From Sphingopyxis sp. 2PD (lineage in GTDB: Bacteria > Pseudomonadota > Alphaproteobacteria > Sphingomonadales > Sphingomonadaceae), in assembly GCF_005503695.1 (NCBI RefSeq), contig NZ_SCMU01000027.1, positions 1-40,862 of the forward strand: a stretch of DNA of 40,862 bases. The letters run 5' to 3'. Shown here piece after piece: positions 9,156 through 17,285 of this stretch. The position numbers and the translations under genes are program-made. How positions within the stretch are numbered: position 1 is the first letter of the stretch; the number at the start of each line of letters is the position of its first letter. The notes beneath the pieces were generated by a model. That model saw nothing but the letters and a program-made list of their open reading frames with translations, did no database searches and was not told the origin of the DNA.

Positions 9156-10133
9156 TCACGGAATCAGCAGGCTGGATCCAGTCGTCCTACCCGCTTCCAG
9201 ATCGGCATGCGCCCTCGCCGCATCCTGCAATGAATAGCGCTGCCCCACCGTAATCTGCACCGCGCCGCTTTCGATCATCTCGAACACGCGGGCCGCGCCC
9301 GCTGCGCGCTCGCCGGGGAGGTGGTAATAATCGAACAAAGTCGGACGGGTGACGAACTGCGATCCGTGCTGCGCGAGTATGCCAAGGTTGACGCCGGTCA
9401 CCGGCCCGCCGGCATTACCATAGCTGACGATCAGTCCGCGCCGCGCGGTGGCCTTCAGCGATACGTCCCATGTCGCCATGCCGATGCCGTCGAAGGTGAC
9501 GGGAACGCCTTGCCCGTCGGTGATTTCGCGGACGTGCGCGGCAACATCGTCGTTTTTGTAGCGGATGACATGATCGGCGCCCGCCGCGTGGGCGGCATGT
9601 TCCTTCGCTTCGGTGCTGACCGTCCCGATCACCGTGGCACCGATCGCCTTCAGCCACTGGACGAGGATCAGCCCGACCCCGCCCGCGGCGGCGTGGACCA
9701 GCACGGGCCACCCGGCCTCCACCTTGGCGCAGCGTTCGACGAGCATTTCGACCGTGCACGCCTTCAGCAGTGCGGCAGCGGCGGTTTCGTCGTCGATGGT
9801 GGGGGGGAGCTTGAACAATGATGCCGCGCTGACCAACCTTGCGCTGGCATAAGCGGTGCGTTCAGGGCCAAAAGTCGCGACGCGGTCGCCGGGCTGGAAG
9901 CCGTGGACGCCTTCGCCGACGGCGATCACTTCACCCGCGGATTCAAGGCCAAGTCCACCGGGCAGCTGCACAGGATAAGTGCCGTCGCGGTGGTAGATAT
10001 CGATGTAGTTGAGGCCGATCGCTGTGTGACGGAGCAGCACCTGGCCGGGGCCGGGCTTGTCCAGCGTCACCTCGCGCCAGTCGATGACCTCGGGGCCGCC
10101 CTGGCGTTCGATAAAGGCTTGGATTGCTTGCAT
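9156..10133 (-). CDS. qorA: NAD(P)H:quinone oxidoreductase, zinc-independent MDR family
   Basis: A 325-residue member of the medium-chain dehydrogenase family, crystallin/Qor branch, which reduces quinones with NADPH in the cytoplasm. The GLNYIDIYHRDGTYP motif near residue 45 and AAAGGVGLILVQ, the nucleotide-binding loop, are characteristic. The zinc-binding Cys cluster of alcohol dehydrogenases is absent. The start ATG at 10133 has AGGAG upstream; the open frame runs further 5' but enters a repeat element, so the longer form is rejected. It stands as a single gene. Confidence 0.92.
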   Translation of the reverse strand: MQAIQAFIERQGGPEVIDWREVTLDKPGPGQVLLRHTAIGLNYIDIYHRDGTYPVQLPGGLGLESAGEVIAVGEGVHGFQPGDRVATFGPERTAYASARLVSAASLFKLPPTIDDETAAAALLKACTVEMLVERCAKVEAGWPVLVHAAAGGVGLILVQWLKAIGATVIGTVSTEAKEHAAHAAGADHVIRYKNDDVAAHVREITDGQGVPVTFDGIGMATWDVSLKATARRGLIVSYGNAGGPVTGVNLGILAQHGSQFVTRPTLFDYYHLPGERAAGAARVFEMIESGAVQITVGQRYSLQDAARAHADLEAGRTTGSSLLIP

Positions 10134-10207
10134 CGGCTTGCTCCTGCTGTCCGACCCATCTGGTGGGCCGGGCAGGGGAGCGCAAGGGAAAGTCCGTCCA
10201 TCAACAT

Positions 10208-10316
10208 CGTCATTGCTAGGAGCCCCGGACTTGATCCGGGGCGACGCGGCAATCTGGAGCGGTGCAGGGCCGCGCCGGATTGCTTCCCCCGGCTTTCGCC
10301 GGGGTCGCAATGACGG
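10208..10316. repeat. Family C intergenic repeat
   Basis: CGTCATTGC at the left and GCAATGACG at the right enclose CCCCGGACTTGATCCGGGG and CCCCCGGCTTTCGCCGGGG hairpins. A related, shorter element lies at 39936-40009. It directly abuts the stop codon of the RNA helicase and may end its transcript. Confidence 0.8.
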
Positions 10317-12182
10317 CTATTTCGACGGACGGCGCGGGCTGCGCTGGCCGAAGGGCTTGGGCTTATAGCGTTCGTTGCCGCCCGGGCCGCCGGGACCACG
10401 CGGGCCGCGCGGGCCGGCGCGGTCGCCGAAGCTGCGGTCGCCGCCAGGCGCGCGGCCCAAGGTGGCGCGCGGCGCGCGGTCGCCCGAATGGCCGCCCCCA
10501 TGTCCGCCTTTATCGCGGCGCGGCGGATAGGTCGGGCCGTCGGGCGCCGGGGTGATCGACACGCCGCTGTCGTCTTCGCCATCCTGATTCGCTGTCCGCA
10601 CCACCGCCTCGGCAAAGCGGTCCGCGATCGCGCGCGGGATGTTGAACATCGTTTCCTTCGGGCCGATGCGGATCGCGCCGATTTCGTTCTTGCTCACATG
10701 CCCGCGGCGGCAGAGCAAAGGCAGGATCCAGCGCGGGTCGGCGTTTTGATGGCGCCCGATGTTGAGGCGGAACCAAACGGCGTCCTCGAACCCCTCGCGA
10801 CGATCTCCGCCGCGGTCGGGACGTTCGAAACGCTCGCCGCGCTCGGGGCGGCCAGCGGTATCGCGGCCGCGCGGGCCGTTGTCGATCAGGTCCTCGGGCG
10901 GCGGCATCAGTGCGCGGTGCGAGCGGACCAGCGATGCGGCGATGTCTTCGGGACTGCGCTCGGCCATCAACCGCTGCGCGAGTTCCAGATCCTCGGGCTC
11001 ATGCTCCTGCGGCGTGAGCAGCTTTTCCATCAGCCGTTCCTGGTCGCGCGCGCGCACATCGGCGGCGGTCGGCGCGTCCATCCATTCGGCCTCGATCCGC
11101 GCGCCGCGCAGCATGCCGTCGACGCGGCGGCGGCGGGGATAAGGGACGATGATCACCGCCGTCCCCTTCTTGCCCGCCCGGCCGGTGCGGCCCGAACGGT
11201 GCTGAAGTGCTTCGGCATCGCGGGGGATTTCGACGTGGATGACAAGGCTGAGGGTCGGCAGATCGATGCCGCGCGCCGCCACGTCGGTGGCGACGCACAC
11301 TCTTGCCCTGCGGTCGCGCAGCGCCTGCAACGCGTGGTTGCGCTCGTTCTGGCTATGCTCGCCCGACAGCGCGACGGCGGCGAAACCGCGTTCGACCAGG
11401 CTGGCGTGGAGGCGGCGGACATTGTCGCGCGTCGCGCAGAACAGCATCGCGGTTTCGGCCTCGTGGAGTCGCAGAAGGTTGATCACCGCGCCCTCGATGT
11501 CGGCGGGGGCGACGGTCACCGCCTGATAGGCGATGTCGCCATGGCCGCGATCTTCGCCGACGGTCGAGATGCGCAGCGCGTCGCGCTGATAGCGCTTGGC
11601 GAGCTGCACGATCGGTTTGGGCAGCGTCGCAGAAAACAGCAGCGTGCGGCGCGTTTCGGGGGTGCCGTCGAGGATTTCCTCGAGGTCGTCGCGAAAGCCC
11701 ATGTCAAGCATCTCGTCGGCTTCGTCGAGCACCGCAACGCGCAATGCGCTCAAGTCGAGCGCGCCGCGTTCGAGATGGTCGCGCAGGCGTCCGGGGGTGC
11801 CGACGACGATCTGGACGCCCTGGCCGAGTGCGCGGCGTTCCTTGCTGGCGTCCATGCCGCCGACGCAGGTTGCGATGCGCACCCCGGCCTTGCCATAGAG
11901 CCAGGCGAGTTCGCGGCTGACCTGCAGCGCGAGTTCGCGCGTCGGGGCGATGATCAGCGCCAGCGGCGAGGTTGCGAAGGGCAGGCGTCCGTCCTCGAGC
12001 AACTCGTCGGCCATCGCGAGACCGAAAGCGACGGTCTTACCCGATCCGGTCTGCGCCGAAACGAGCAGGTCGCGGCCCTTCGCTTCGGATTCGGTGACAT
12101 GGGTCTGGACGGGGGTCAGCGCTTCATAGCCGCGCGCGACGAGAGCGTCCGAAAGGACGGGCGAAAGATTTTCGAAAGTCAT
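10317..12182 (-). CDS. deaD: DEAD-box ATP-dependent RNA helicase with C-terminal RNA-binding domain
   Basis: Unwinds structured RNA, probably in ribosome assembly or cold adaptation. Of 621 residues, 1-210 form the first RecA domain (Q motif with Gln26, Walker A AQTGSGKT 43-50, DEAD 153-156, SAT 184-186) and about 220-380 the second (HRSGRTGR 328-335). After a charged linker, about 455-540 form a DbpA-type RNA-binding domain (FRLNIGRHQNADPRWIL). The tail is Arg/Gly/Pro-rich and disordered. ATG 12182 is used; a GTG nine codons upstream is possible. DeaD/CsdA is the closest named type, but orthology is not certain. Confidence 0.93.
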   Translation of the reverse strand: MTFENLSPVLSDALVARGYEALTPVQTHVTESEAKGRDLLVSAQTGSGKTVAFGLAMADELLEDGRLPFATSPLALIIAPTRELALQVSRELAWLYGKAGVRIATCVGGMDASKERRALGQGVQIVVGTPGRLRDHLERGALDLSALRVAVLDEADEMLDMGFRDDLEEILDGTPETRRTLLFSATLPKPIVQLAKRYQRDALRISTVGEDRGHGDIAYQAVTVAPADIEGAVINLLRLHEAETAMLFCATRDNVRRLHASLVERGFAAVALSGEHSQNERNHALQALRDRRARVCVATDVAARGIDLPTLSLVIHVEIPRDAEALQHRSGRTGRAGKKGTAVIIVPYPRRRRVDGMLRGARIEAEWMDAPTAADVRARDQERLMEKLLTPQEHEPEDLELAQRLMAERSPEDIAASLVRSHRALMPPPEDLIDNGPRGRDTAGRPERGERFERPDRGGDRREGFEDAVWFRLNIGRHQNADPRWILPLLCRRGHVSKNEIGAIRIGPKETMFNIPRAIADRFAEAVVRTANQDGEDDSGVSITPAPDGPTYPPRRDKGGHGGGHSGDRAPRATLGRAPGGDRSFGDRAGPRGPRGPGGPGGNERYKPKPFGQRSPRRPSK

Positions 12183-12248
12183 TGTTATCTCAATAGCATA
12201 GGCGGCCACCGGTGCGGTGACGAGCCGATAGAAAGGGGCTCAATGGGC

Positions 12249-13433
12249 TTAAATCACCTGTCCGGCAGCGTGTCCGCTTGCCCAGGCCCATTGAAAATTA
12301 TAGCCGCCTAACCACCCTGTGACATCTACGGCCTCGCCGACCGCATAGAGGTTTGGAACGGTTTTGGCCACCATTGTTTGCGACGACAGGCTGGCGGTCG
12401 AAATTCCGCCCACGGTGACCTCGGCTTTGGCAAAGCCTTCGGTGCCATTCGGACGGAAAGTCCAGCGGGCGAGACGCGACTCGGCGTCGGCGAGTTTGCG
12501 GTCGGTTTGCGCCGCAAGTTCGCCGGGGAGCGCAAGGCGTTCGGCAAGCGTTTCGGCGAGGCGGTCGGGGAGCATCGCGGCCAGCGCCGCGCGCACCGTG
12601 GCGCGCGGGCGGGCGCGTTTGGCGCCGAGCAGCCAGTCTTTCGGTGCGTCGGGCAAGAAGTCGATCGTTACCGGCTCGCCATGGCGCCAATAGCTGCTGA
12701 CTTGCAGGATCGCCGGACCGGAGAGCCCTTTGTGCGTGAAGAGGGCCGCTTCGCGAAAGGCTGCTTTGCCCGCGCGCGCCTCGACCGGCGCGGCGATTCC
12801 CGACAGTTCGCGGAACAGCACATCGTCACCGCCGAGCGTCAGCGGGACTAGCGCGGGGCGCGGTTCGACGACCTTGAGCACGAACTGGCGGGCGAGGTCG
12901 TAGGCGAAGCCGGTGGCACCCATTTGCGGGATCGACGGACCGCCCGTCGCAATCACCAGTGCGGGGGCGGTGAAACAGGCGTCGCCGAACTGAACGGCGA
13001 ATTTCGCGTCGGCGTGGGTGACGTCGCGGATCGGCTGGCCGGTGCGTACATCGACTCCGCCCTTCGCGCATTCGTCCAGCAGCATCGCGACGATCTGTTT
13101 CGCCGAACCGTCGCAGAACAGCTGGCCCAGCGTCTTTTCATGATAGGCGATGCCGTGGCGCTCGACGATCGCGATGAAGTCTGCAGGGGTGTAGCGTGCG
13201 AGCGCCGATTTGGCGAAATGCGGGTTCGCCGACAGGAAGCGGTCCGGCGCGGTGTTCACATTGGTAAAATTGCAGCGCCCGCCGCCCGAGATCAGGATCT
13301 TTTTGCCCACCTGATCGGCATGATCGAGCAGCAACACACGCCGCCCGCGCTGCCCCGCGACCGCGGCGCACATCAGCCCGGCCGCGCCGGCACCCAGCAC
13401 GATGGCGTCGTAATGGGTGACGGTCACCGCCAC
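12249..13433 (-). CDS. HI0933/BaiN-family NAD(P)/FAD-dependent oxidoreductase
   Basis: A 394-residue flavoprotein with the dinucleotide-binding motif GAGAAG at residues 14-19, then GKKILISGGGRCNFTN, the family hallmark, and a C-terminal GEAVDVTGWLGGYNFQWAWASG flavin-contacting stretch. Members are annotated as aminoacetone oxidase-like or BaiN; the true substrate is usually unknown. GTG at 13433 is the longest start; a second GTG at 13427 would lose two residues. It ends 66 bases from the helicase start and lies on the same strand, so the two may be cotranscribed. Confidence 0.88.
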   Translation of the reverse strand: MAVTVTHYDAIVLGAGAAGLMCAAVAGQRGRRVLLLDHADQVGKKILISGGGRCNFTNVNTAPDRFLSANPHFAKSALARYTPADFIAIVERHGIAYHEKTLGQLFCDGSAKQIVAMLLDECAKGGVDVRTGQPIRDVTHADAKFAVQFGDACFTAPALVIATGGPSIPQMGATGFAYDLARQFVLKVVEPRPALVPLTLGGDDVLFRELSGIAAPVEARAGKAAFREAALFTHKGLSGPAILQVSSYWRHGEPVTIDFLPDAPKDWLLGAKRARPRATVRAALAAMLPDRLAETLAERLALPGELAAQTDRKLADAESRLARWTFRPNGTEGFAKAEVTVGGISTASLSSQTMVAKTVPNLYAVGEAVDVTGWLGGYNFQWAWASGHAAGQVI

Positions 13434-13612
13434 CTTCCCCCTTGATGGGGGAAGGATACGCAGCCTTGCCGCGCAGCGGCTAGGCGGAGTTGGATGGGGG
13501 TGACGGTGCGTCCTTCAACCGCCATCTCAGGCCGAGAGCGCACCCCCACCGCTGCGACTAAGTCAGCAAGCTGGCAAGTCTCGCGGCCTCCCCCATCGAG
13601 GGGGAGGGAGGG
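13434..13612. repeat. Long intergenic inverted repeat
   Basis: The outer arms are CTTGATGGGGGAAGG (left) and CCCCCATCGAGGGGGAGGG (right). Inner arms are GCGCAGCGGCTAGGCGG / CCGCTGCGACTAAG and GGATGGGGGTG / CACCCCCAC. AAGCTGGCAAGTCTCGCGGC is shared in modified form with the element at 28853-29001. It separates the flavoprotein from the Gre-like gene pair. No open frame with coding character is seen here. Confidence 0.8.
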
Positions 13613-13637
13613 GCCGTGCGTTTGATCCATGACAATA

Positions 13638-13817
13638 TCAGTGCAGCTTGGCGATCGACAGGCCGTCGGCCTTCGCGCGGGTCTTCACCGATTCTTCGCT
13701 GCGAGTAAGCGCCTTGGCGATCGCTTTCAGCGCCATGCCCTTTTTCGCCAGCGTGTGCAGCTTGTCGATTTCGGCCGCGGTCCACGGCTGTTTGTGGCGT
13801 TCGAACTTGTCCTTCAT
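13638..13817 (-). CDS. 59-residue SANT/Myb- or HTH-like small protein
   Basis: The protein runs from MKDKFERHKQPWTAAEIDKL to DGLSIAKLH. PWTAAEIDKLHTLAKKG followed by MALKAIAKALTRSEESVKTR is the pattern of a small three-helix SANT/Myb-like DNA-binding domain (W-T-x-x-E/D start, then a basic recognition helix). Its ATG sits inside the TGA of the upstream Gre-like gene (ATGA overlap), so the two are coupled. It is likely a small nucleic acid-binding partner; the function is not known. Confidence 0.75.
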   Translation of the reverse strand: MKDKFERHKQPWTAAEIDKLHTLAKKGMALKAIAKALTRSEESVKTRAKADGLSIAKLH

Positions 13818-14290
13818 GCCTGCGTCTCCGGATCGGCTTCGACGACGAGGATCTTGATGGCATCCTCGCGATCCTGAAATTCGACGCTATCACCCGCCTC
13901 AGCGCCCATCAGCGCGCGTGCGAGCGGGGCCGAAAAGGCAACGCACCCCAGCGCCGGGTCGGCTTCGTCGCCGCCGACGATAGTGACCGTCTTTTCGGCC
14001 TTGTTGAGGCGATAGGTGACGCGGCTGCCGATGCCAACGCTGCCGTCCTCGGGCAGTGCCTGCACCTCGGCGGTCGACTGACGCGTGTGAAAATAACGCA
14101 GGCGCCGCTGCAATTTCTTGCGCGCCTCTTCATCCGCAGTCTTCGCAATCTCGGTTTCAAGCCGCGCCACCTCTTCGCCGAGCAACCGAAGCCCGCGTGG
14201 GGTCACCAGATTCGGGCCGACTGCGATGGGCAGCTCGAATTCGGGTTCCTTATGATCGTCGTCGCTTTCGCGGCGAAACGCTACGCTCAT
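13814..14290 (-). CDS. GreA/GreB-family factor lacking the coiled-coil tip
   Basis: A 158-residue protein. LVTPRGLRLLGEEVARLE opens a shortened coiled coil, and GSRVTYRLNKAEKTVTIVG to SPLA-like SAPLARALMGAEAGDSVEF form the FKBP-like C-terminal domain that binds RNA polymerase. Relative to GreB about 20 residues are missing around the hairpin tip, including the GDxSENADY loop that carries the acidic residues needed for transcript cleavage. The acidic N-terminus (ESDDDHKEPEFELP) is extra. It probably binds the polymerase secondary channel like other tipless relatives, without standard cleavage activity; this is inference. ATG 14290 is the first good start. Confidence 0.85.
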   Translation of the reverse strand: MSVAFRRESDDDHKEPEFELPIAVGPNLVTPRGLRLLGEEVARLETEIAKTADEEARKKLQRRLRYFHTRQSTAEVQALPEDGSVGIGSRVTYRLNKAEKTVTIVGGDEADPALGCVAFSAPLARALMGAEAGDSVEFQDREDAIKILVVEADPETQA

Positions 14291-14372
14291 GGTCAGGCTT
14301 TCGGTTTCAGGGAGAAGTTGTCCTCTGGACGCCGAAGGTGGCGACAAAATGGCGCAGCCCACCGCGTCGGGC

Positions 14373-14398
14373 GTAACCTTCGGCGGGCGCCGCGCGAA
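14373..14398 (+). promoter_or_regulatory. Predicted SigF (ECF) promoter of the bufferin operon
   Basis: GTAACC at 14373-14378, a 16-base spacer, and CGAA at 14395-14398. This equals the pattern known for Caulobacter SigF promoters (GTAACC-N16-CGAA) as recalled. It lies 51 bases before the bufA ATG, in the only gap upstream of the operon that itself encodes a SigF-type sigma factor, so positive autoregulation is expected. Confidence 0.8.
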
Positions 14399-14448
14399 AC
14401 TCCTGTCGATGCCATCCCCCGCATCGCCCATTTCCCAAGGGAGTATCC

Positions 14449-14745
14449 ATGATGTCGAATAGTCTGAAACTGTCGCTCGCCGCCTCGGCCGTCCTTGCCA
14501 TGGCGGCTGGCACGCTCGCCACCCCCGCCGCCGCCGCCGATGGCGCCAAGGAAAAATGCTACGGCGTGGCATTGAAGGGCAAGAATGACTGCGCCGCCGG
14601 TCCGGGCACCAGCTGTGCGGGCACCTCGACGGTCGATTATCAGGGCAATGCCTGGAAATATGTCGCCAAGGGCAGCTGCGAAAAGATGGGCGGCACGCTG
14701 GCGGCGCACAAGGGCAACGCCAAGCCGGTCGCCAAGAAGAGCTGA
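14449..14745 (+). CDS. bufA: Bufferin precursor peptide (DUF2282, BufA-like)
   Basis: A 98-residue precursor. Residues 1-30 form a Sec-type signal ending in TPAAAA, so the mature peptide is about 68 residues and goes to the periplasm. Four cysteines at 37, 48, 56 and 77 ([23 protein letters not shown]) match the four-Cys pattern of DUF2282 bufferins, whose Cys are modified by the partner MNIO enzyme to bind copper. AAGGGAG lies before the start; ATG 14449 or 14452 may be used. It is the first gene of a six-gene operon under a SigF-type promoter. The metal bound here is inferred, not shown. Confidence 0.92.
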   Translation: MMSNSLKLSLAASAVLAMAAGTLATPAAAADGAKEKCYGVALKGKNDCAAGPGTSCAGTSTVDYQGNAWKYVAKGSCEKMGGTLAAHKGNAKPVAKKS

Positions 14746-14750
14746 GGCAA

Positions 14751-15617
14751 GTGCCCCCCCGCCCGCTCCGCGACTTGCCGCAGCGCGCCGGTTTCGGGCT
14801 GAAGCCCGAACATTATGCCGACGTGCTGGCGGCGGCGGAGCGGGGTCCCCTGCCCGCCTGGGTCGAAGTCCACCCCCAAAATTACTTCGGCGCAGGCGGG
14901 CCTCCGCATCGTTGGCTGACCGCGATCGCGGACCATGTTCCGCTCAGCTTTCATTCGGTCGGGCTCTCGCTGGGGTCGGCGGCGGGAGTCGATCGCGATG
15001 AGCTCGCCTCGCTCGCCGCGCTGTGCGAGCGATACGAACCGGCGATCGTTTCGGACCATTTGAGTTGGAGCAATGGGCCGGACGACAAATTCCCCGATCT
15101 GCTGCCCATCCCCTACAGCCACGCGGCGCTCGCCCATTTCGTCGGCGAGGTCGGACGGGTACAGGACCGCTTGCGGCGGCCGATGTTGATCGAAAATCCA
15201 TCGCGCTACCTTGCCTATGCCGCCGACGATTGGGGCGAGGTCGATTTCCTTCACGAACTGTGCCGCCGCAGCGGTTGCGGGCTGCTGCTCGACGTCAACA
15301 ATGTCGAAGTGTCGGCGTTCAACCTGGGCTGCGATCCGGCGCCGTGGCTCGATGCTTTTGATCCGGCGCTGGTCGGCGAAGTGCATGTCGCGGGGCACAG
15401 CCGCAAGGACGATGGCGTCGGCGGGACGATCGCGATCGACGATCATGGATCGGCGGTCCGGCAAAGCTGCTGGGATTTGCTCAGCGCCTTCCTGCGCCGC
15501 GCGGGCCCAAGACCGGTGTTGGTCGAATGGGACAGCGATGTTCCCGGTTATGCGACGCTGATCGCCGAAGTGGCCAGGGCCGATGCGCTGCTCGCGTCGG
15601 AGCCGGTCGATGCGTGA
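14751..15617 (+). CDS. bufB: MNIO/DUF692 iron-dependent peptide-modifying oxidase (BufB-like)
   Basis: TIM-barrel enzyme of the multinuclear non-heme iron oxidase family that modifies Cys residues of the precursor. Of 288 residues, likely metal ligands include Glu39 (VEVH), His68 (SFHSVGLSLGS), Asp102 (VSDHLSW), Glu148 (IENPSRY), Asp181-Asn184 (DVNN), His212 and His216 (EVHVAGH), Asp230 and His232 (DDHG) and Glu259 (VEWD). The usual ENY after the first strand is QNY here (Gln43). GTG 14751 follows the bufA stop by five bases with GAGG ahead. It overlaps bufC by eight bases. Confidence 0.93.
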   Translation: MPPRPLRDLPQRAGFGLKPEHYADVLAAAERGPLPAWVEVHPQNYFGAGGPPHRWLTAIADHVPLSFHSVGLSLGSAAGVDRDELASLAALCERYEPAIVSDHLSWSNGPDDKFPDLLPIPYSHAALAHFVGEVGRVQDRLRRPMLIENPSRYLAYAADDWGEVDFLHELCRRSGCGLLLDVNNVEVSAFNLGCDPAPWLDAFDPALVGEVHVAGHSRKDDGVGGTIAIDDHGSAVRQSCWDLLSAFLRRAGPRPVLVEWDSDVPGYATLIAEVARADALLASEPVDA

Positions 15618-16311
15618 CGCGCAGGCGGCGATCGCCGCGACGTTGCTCGGCGGACCCGATCATCTGCCGCACGGACTGTTCGCGGGCGATCGCGGCGCGG
15701 TGCTGCGCGGGCTCTGCGTCCATGCCAACACCATATCGCATGCGCGGCTGGTGGCGCTGGAGGACAGTTTTCCGCGCACCCGCGACCATCTGGGCGCCGC
15801 CGAGTTCAACCGGGTGTCGCGCGCCTTTATCGACGGTGGCGGCGCGCAGGGTCGCACGCTCGCGTATATTGGTACGGCGTTTCCGGGCTGGCTTGCCGAT
15901 CCGGTCGCCGCCGATCTGGCGCGCGTCGAATGGGCATGGCTCGAAAGCTATCATGCGGCCGACGCACCGGCGCTCACGCTCGCCGACCTCGCCGGGCTGG
16001 ACGAAGCGGCGCTGCTGGGCCTTGCCGTGCGGCGTCACCCGGCGGTGCGTGTCGTCGCGCTGTCGCGCCCGTCAGCCCCGCTGCTCGATCCCGGCCTGAC
16101 GCGCGATGTCCGCATGCTGTTGATCGCGCGGCCTGACGCCGCGGTGCGGCTCTTTGCGATCGACGCTGCCGATGCTGCGGCGCTCGATCTGGCGCACGAA
16201 ATTACGCCGCTCGGTAACCTCATCGCGCATCTTGCCGAAACCCATCCCGATGGCGGCGCTGCCGTCGCGGCGCTGATCGGCGCTGGTGCTTTCGAAAGGC
16301 TTGCGGAATGA
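15610..16311 (+). CDS. bufC: DUF2063 partner protein (BufC-like)
   Basis: A 233-residue helical protein. The N-terminal region (about 1-90) is a DUF2063 domain, once labelled putative DNA-binding but in MNIO systems thought to recognise the precursor and deliver it to the oxidase. Family traits visible are RGLCVHANTISHARLVALEDSFPRT and the GWLADPVAADLARVEWAW helix. The C-terminal part (about 140-233) is a smaller alpha/beta region. The start ATG lies inside the end of bufB and the stop overlaps the next ATG, so BufB, BufC and the DoxX protein are translationally coupled. Confidence 0.9.
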   Translation: MRDAQAAIAATLLGGPDHLPHGLFAGDRGAVLRGLCVHANTISHARLVALEDSFPRTRDHLGAAEFNRVSRAFIDGGGAQGRTLAYIGTAFPGWLADPVAADLARVEWAWLESYHAADAPALTLADLAGLDEAALLGLAVRRHPAVRVVALSRPSAPLLDPGLTRDVRMLLIARPDAAVRLFAIDAADAAALDLAHEITPLGNLIAHLAETHPDGGAAVAALIGAGAFERLAE

Positions 16312-16766
16312 ACCGGGTGGTTGGACTTTACGATCGCAGTGTTGCGCTGATCGCGGGGCGGGTGCCCGAAGCGTTCGCATTGCTGTTGCTGCGGATCGCA
16401 CTCGCTGGGGTGTTCTGGCGATCGGGGCACACCAAGACGGTCGAGGGCGCGTTTCTGACGATCGATCCGGTGCAATATGACCTGTTCGCGTCGGAATTTT
16501 CGGGCCTGCCGCTCGATCCCGTTATCGCGGTCCCCCTGACCACCTATGCCGAGCATATTTTCCCGGCGCTGTTGCTGCTGGGGTTGGCGACGCGATTTTC
16601 GGCGGGCGCGCTGCTGGTGATGACGCTGGTGATCCAGACCTTTATTTTTCCCGACGCCTGGTGGCCCGTCCATTCGCTGTGGGCCGCGATGGCGGCGATC
16701 CTGATCGTGCGCGGCGGCGGGCTGTTTTCGCTCGATGCGGTCATTGCTAGACTGCGGGGCAGATGA
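16308..16766 (+). CDS. DoxX-family inner-membrane protein of the bufferin operon
   Basis: A 152-residue protein with about four membrane helices: AFALLLLRIALAGVFW near residue 24, then after a loop AEHIFPALLLLGLATRF, LLVMTLVIQTFIFP and HSLWAAMAAILIV. The sequence fits DoxX. DoxX proteins commonly accompany DUF692/DUF2063 pairs; a role in redox coupling or export is suspected but unproven. Both ends overlap neighbours by four bases (ATGA). Confidence 0.88.
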   Translation: MNRVVGLYDRSVALIAGRVPEAFALLLLRIALAGVFWRSGHTKTVEGAFLTIDPVQYDLFASEFSGLPLDPVIAVPLTTYAEHIFPALLLLGLATRFSAGALLVMTLVIQTFIFPDAWWPVHSLWAAMAAILIVRGGGLFSLDAVIARLRGR

Positions 16767-17284
16767 GCATCGACGAACCCTCGCTGGCGCGCCTGATGAC
16801 GGCATCGCAGCGCGGCGACCGCGCCGCCTACCGCGCGCTGCTGGGCGATTCGGGCAAATGGCTGGCGCGCTATTTCGCGCGGCGGATCGCGCCGCACCAG
16901 GTCGACGATCTGGTGCAGGAGACGTTGGTATCGATGCATCGCAAGCTTGCGACCTGGGACAACAGCCGGCCGTTCCTGCCCTGGCTCGCGGCGATCGCGC
17001 GCTATCGCTGGATCGACCTTTTGCGCCGTCAGCGCGACGAGGTCGAGCTGGGCGAGGGCGACGCGGCGGTCGGGGCCGAGGACGAGGTCGTCCACGCGCG
17101 CCTCAGCCTCGACCGCATGCTCACGCTGCTGCCCCCGGGGCAGGCACAGGCGATCACGCTGGTCAAGATCGAGGGTGCCTCGATCGCCGAAGCGTCGCAG
17201 ATTTGCGGGCAGAGCGAGGCGCTGGTGAAGGTGAATATTCATCGCGGGCTGAAGAAGCTCGCGCAATTGATTGAAAGCGAATGA
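16763..17284 (+). CDS. sigF: ECF RNA polymerase sigma factor, SigF type
   Basis: A 173-residue sigma factor with only regions 2 and 4. Region 2 is visible in DDLVQETLVSMHRKLATWD and FLPWLAAIARYRWIDLLRR, and region 4 in LLPPGQAQAITLVKIEGASI and ALVKVNIHRGLKKL. It directs polymerase to stress promoters, presumably the one at 14373. Its cognate membrane anti-sigma follows one base after its stop. The pairing with a DUF1109 protein is the arrangement of Caulobacter SigF, which answers cadmium, chromate and other metal stress. Confidence 0.93.
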   Translation: MSIDEPSLARLMTASQRGDRAAYRALLGDSGKWLARYFARRIAPHQVDDLVQETLVSMHRKLATWDNSRPFLPWLAAIARYRWIDLLRRQRDEVELGEGDAAVGAEDEVVHARLSLDRMLTLLPPGQAQAITLVKIEGASIAEASQICGQSEALVKVNIHRGLKKLAQLIESE

Positions 17285-17285
17285 G

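Noticed and set aside
10488..12311. Long open frame antisense to the RNA helicase
   Set aside because: Shadow of a helicase with all motifs in order.
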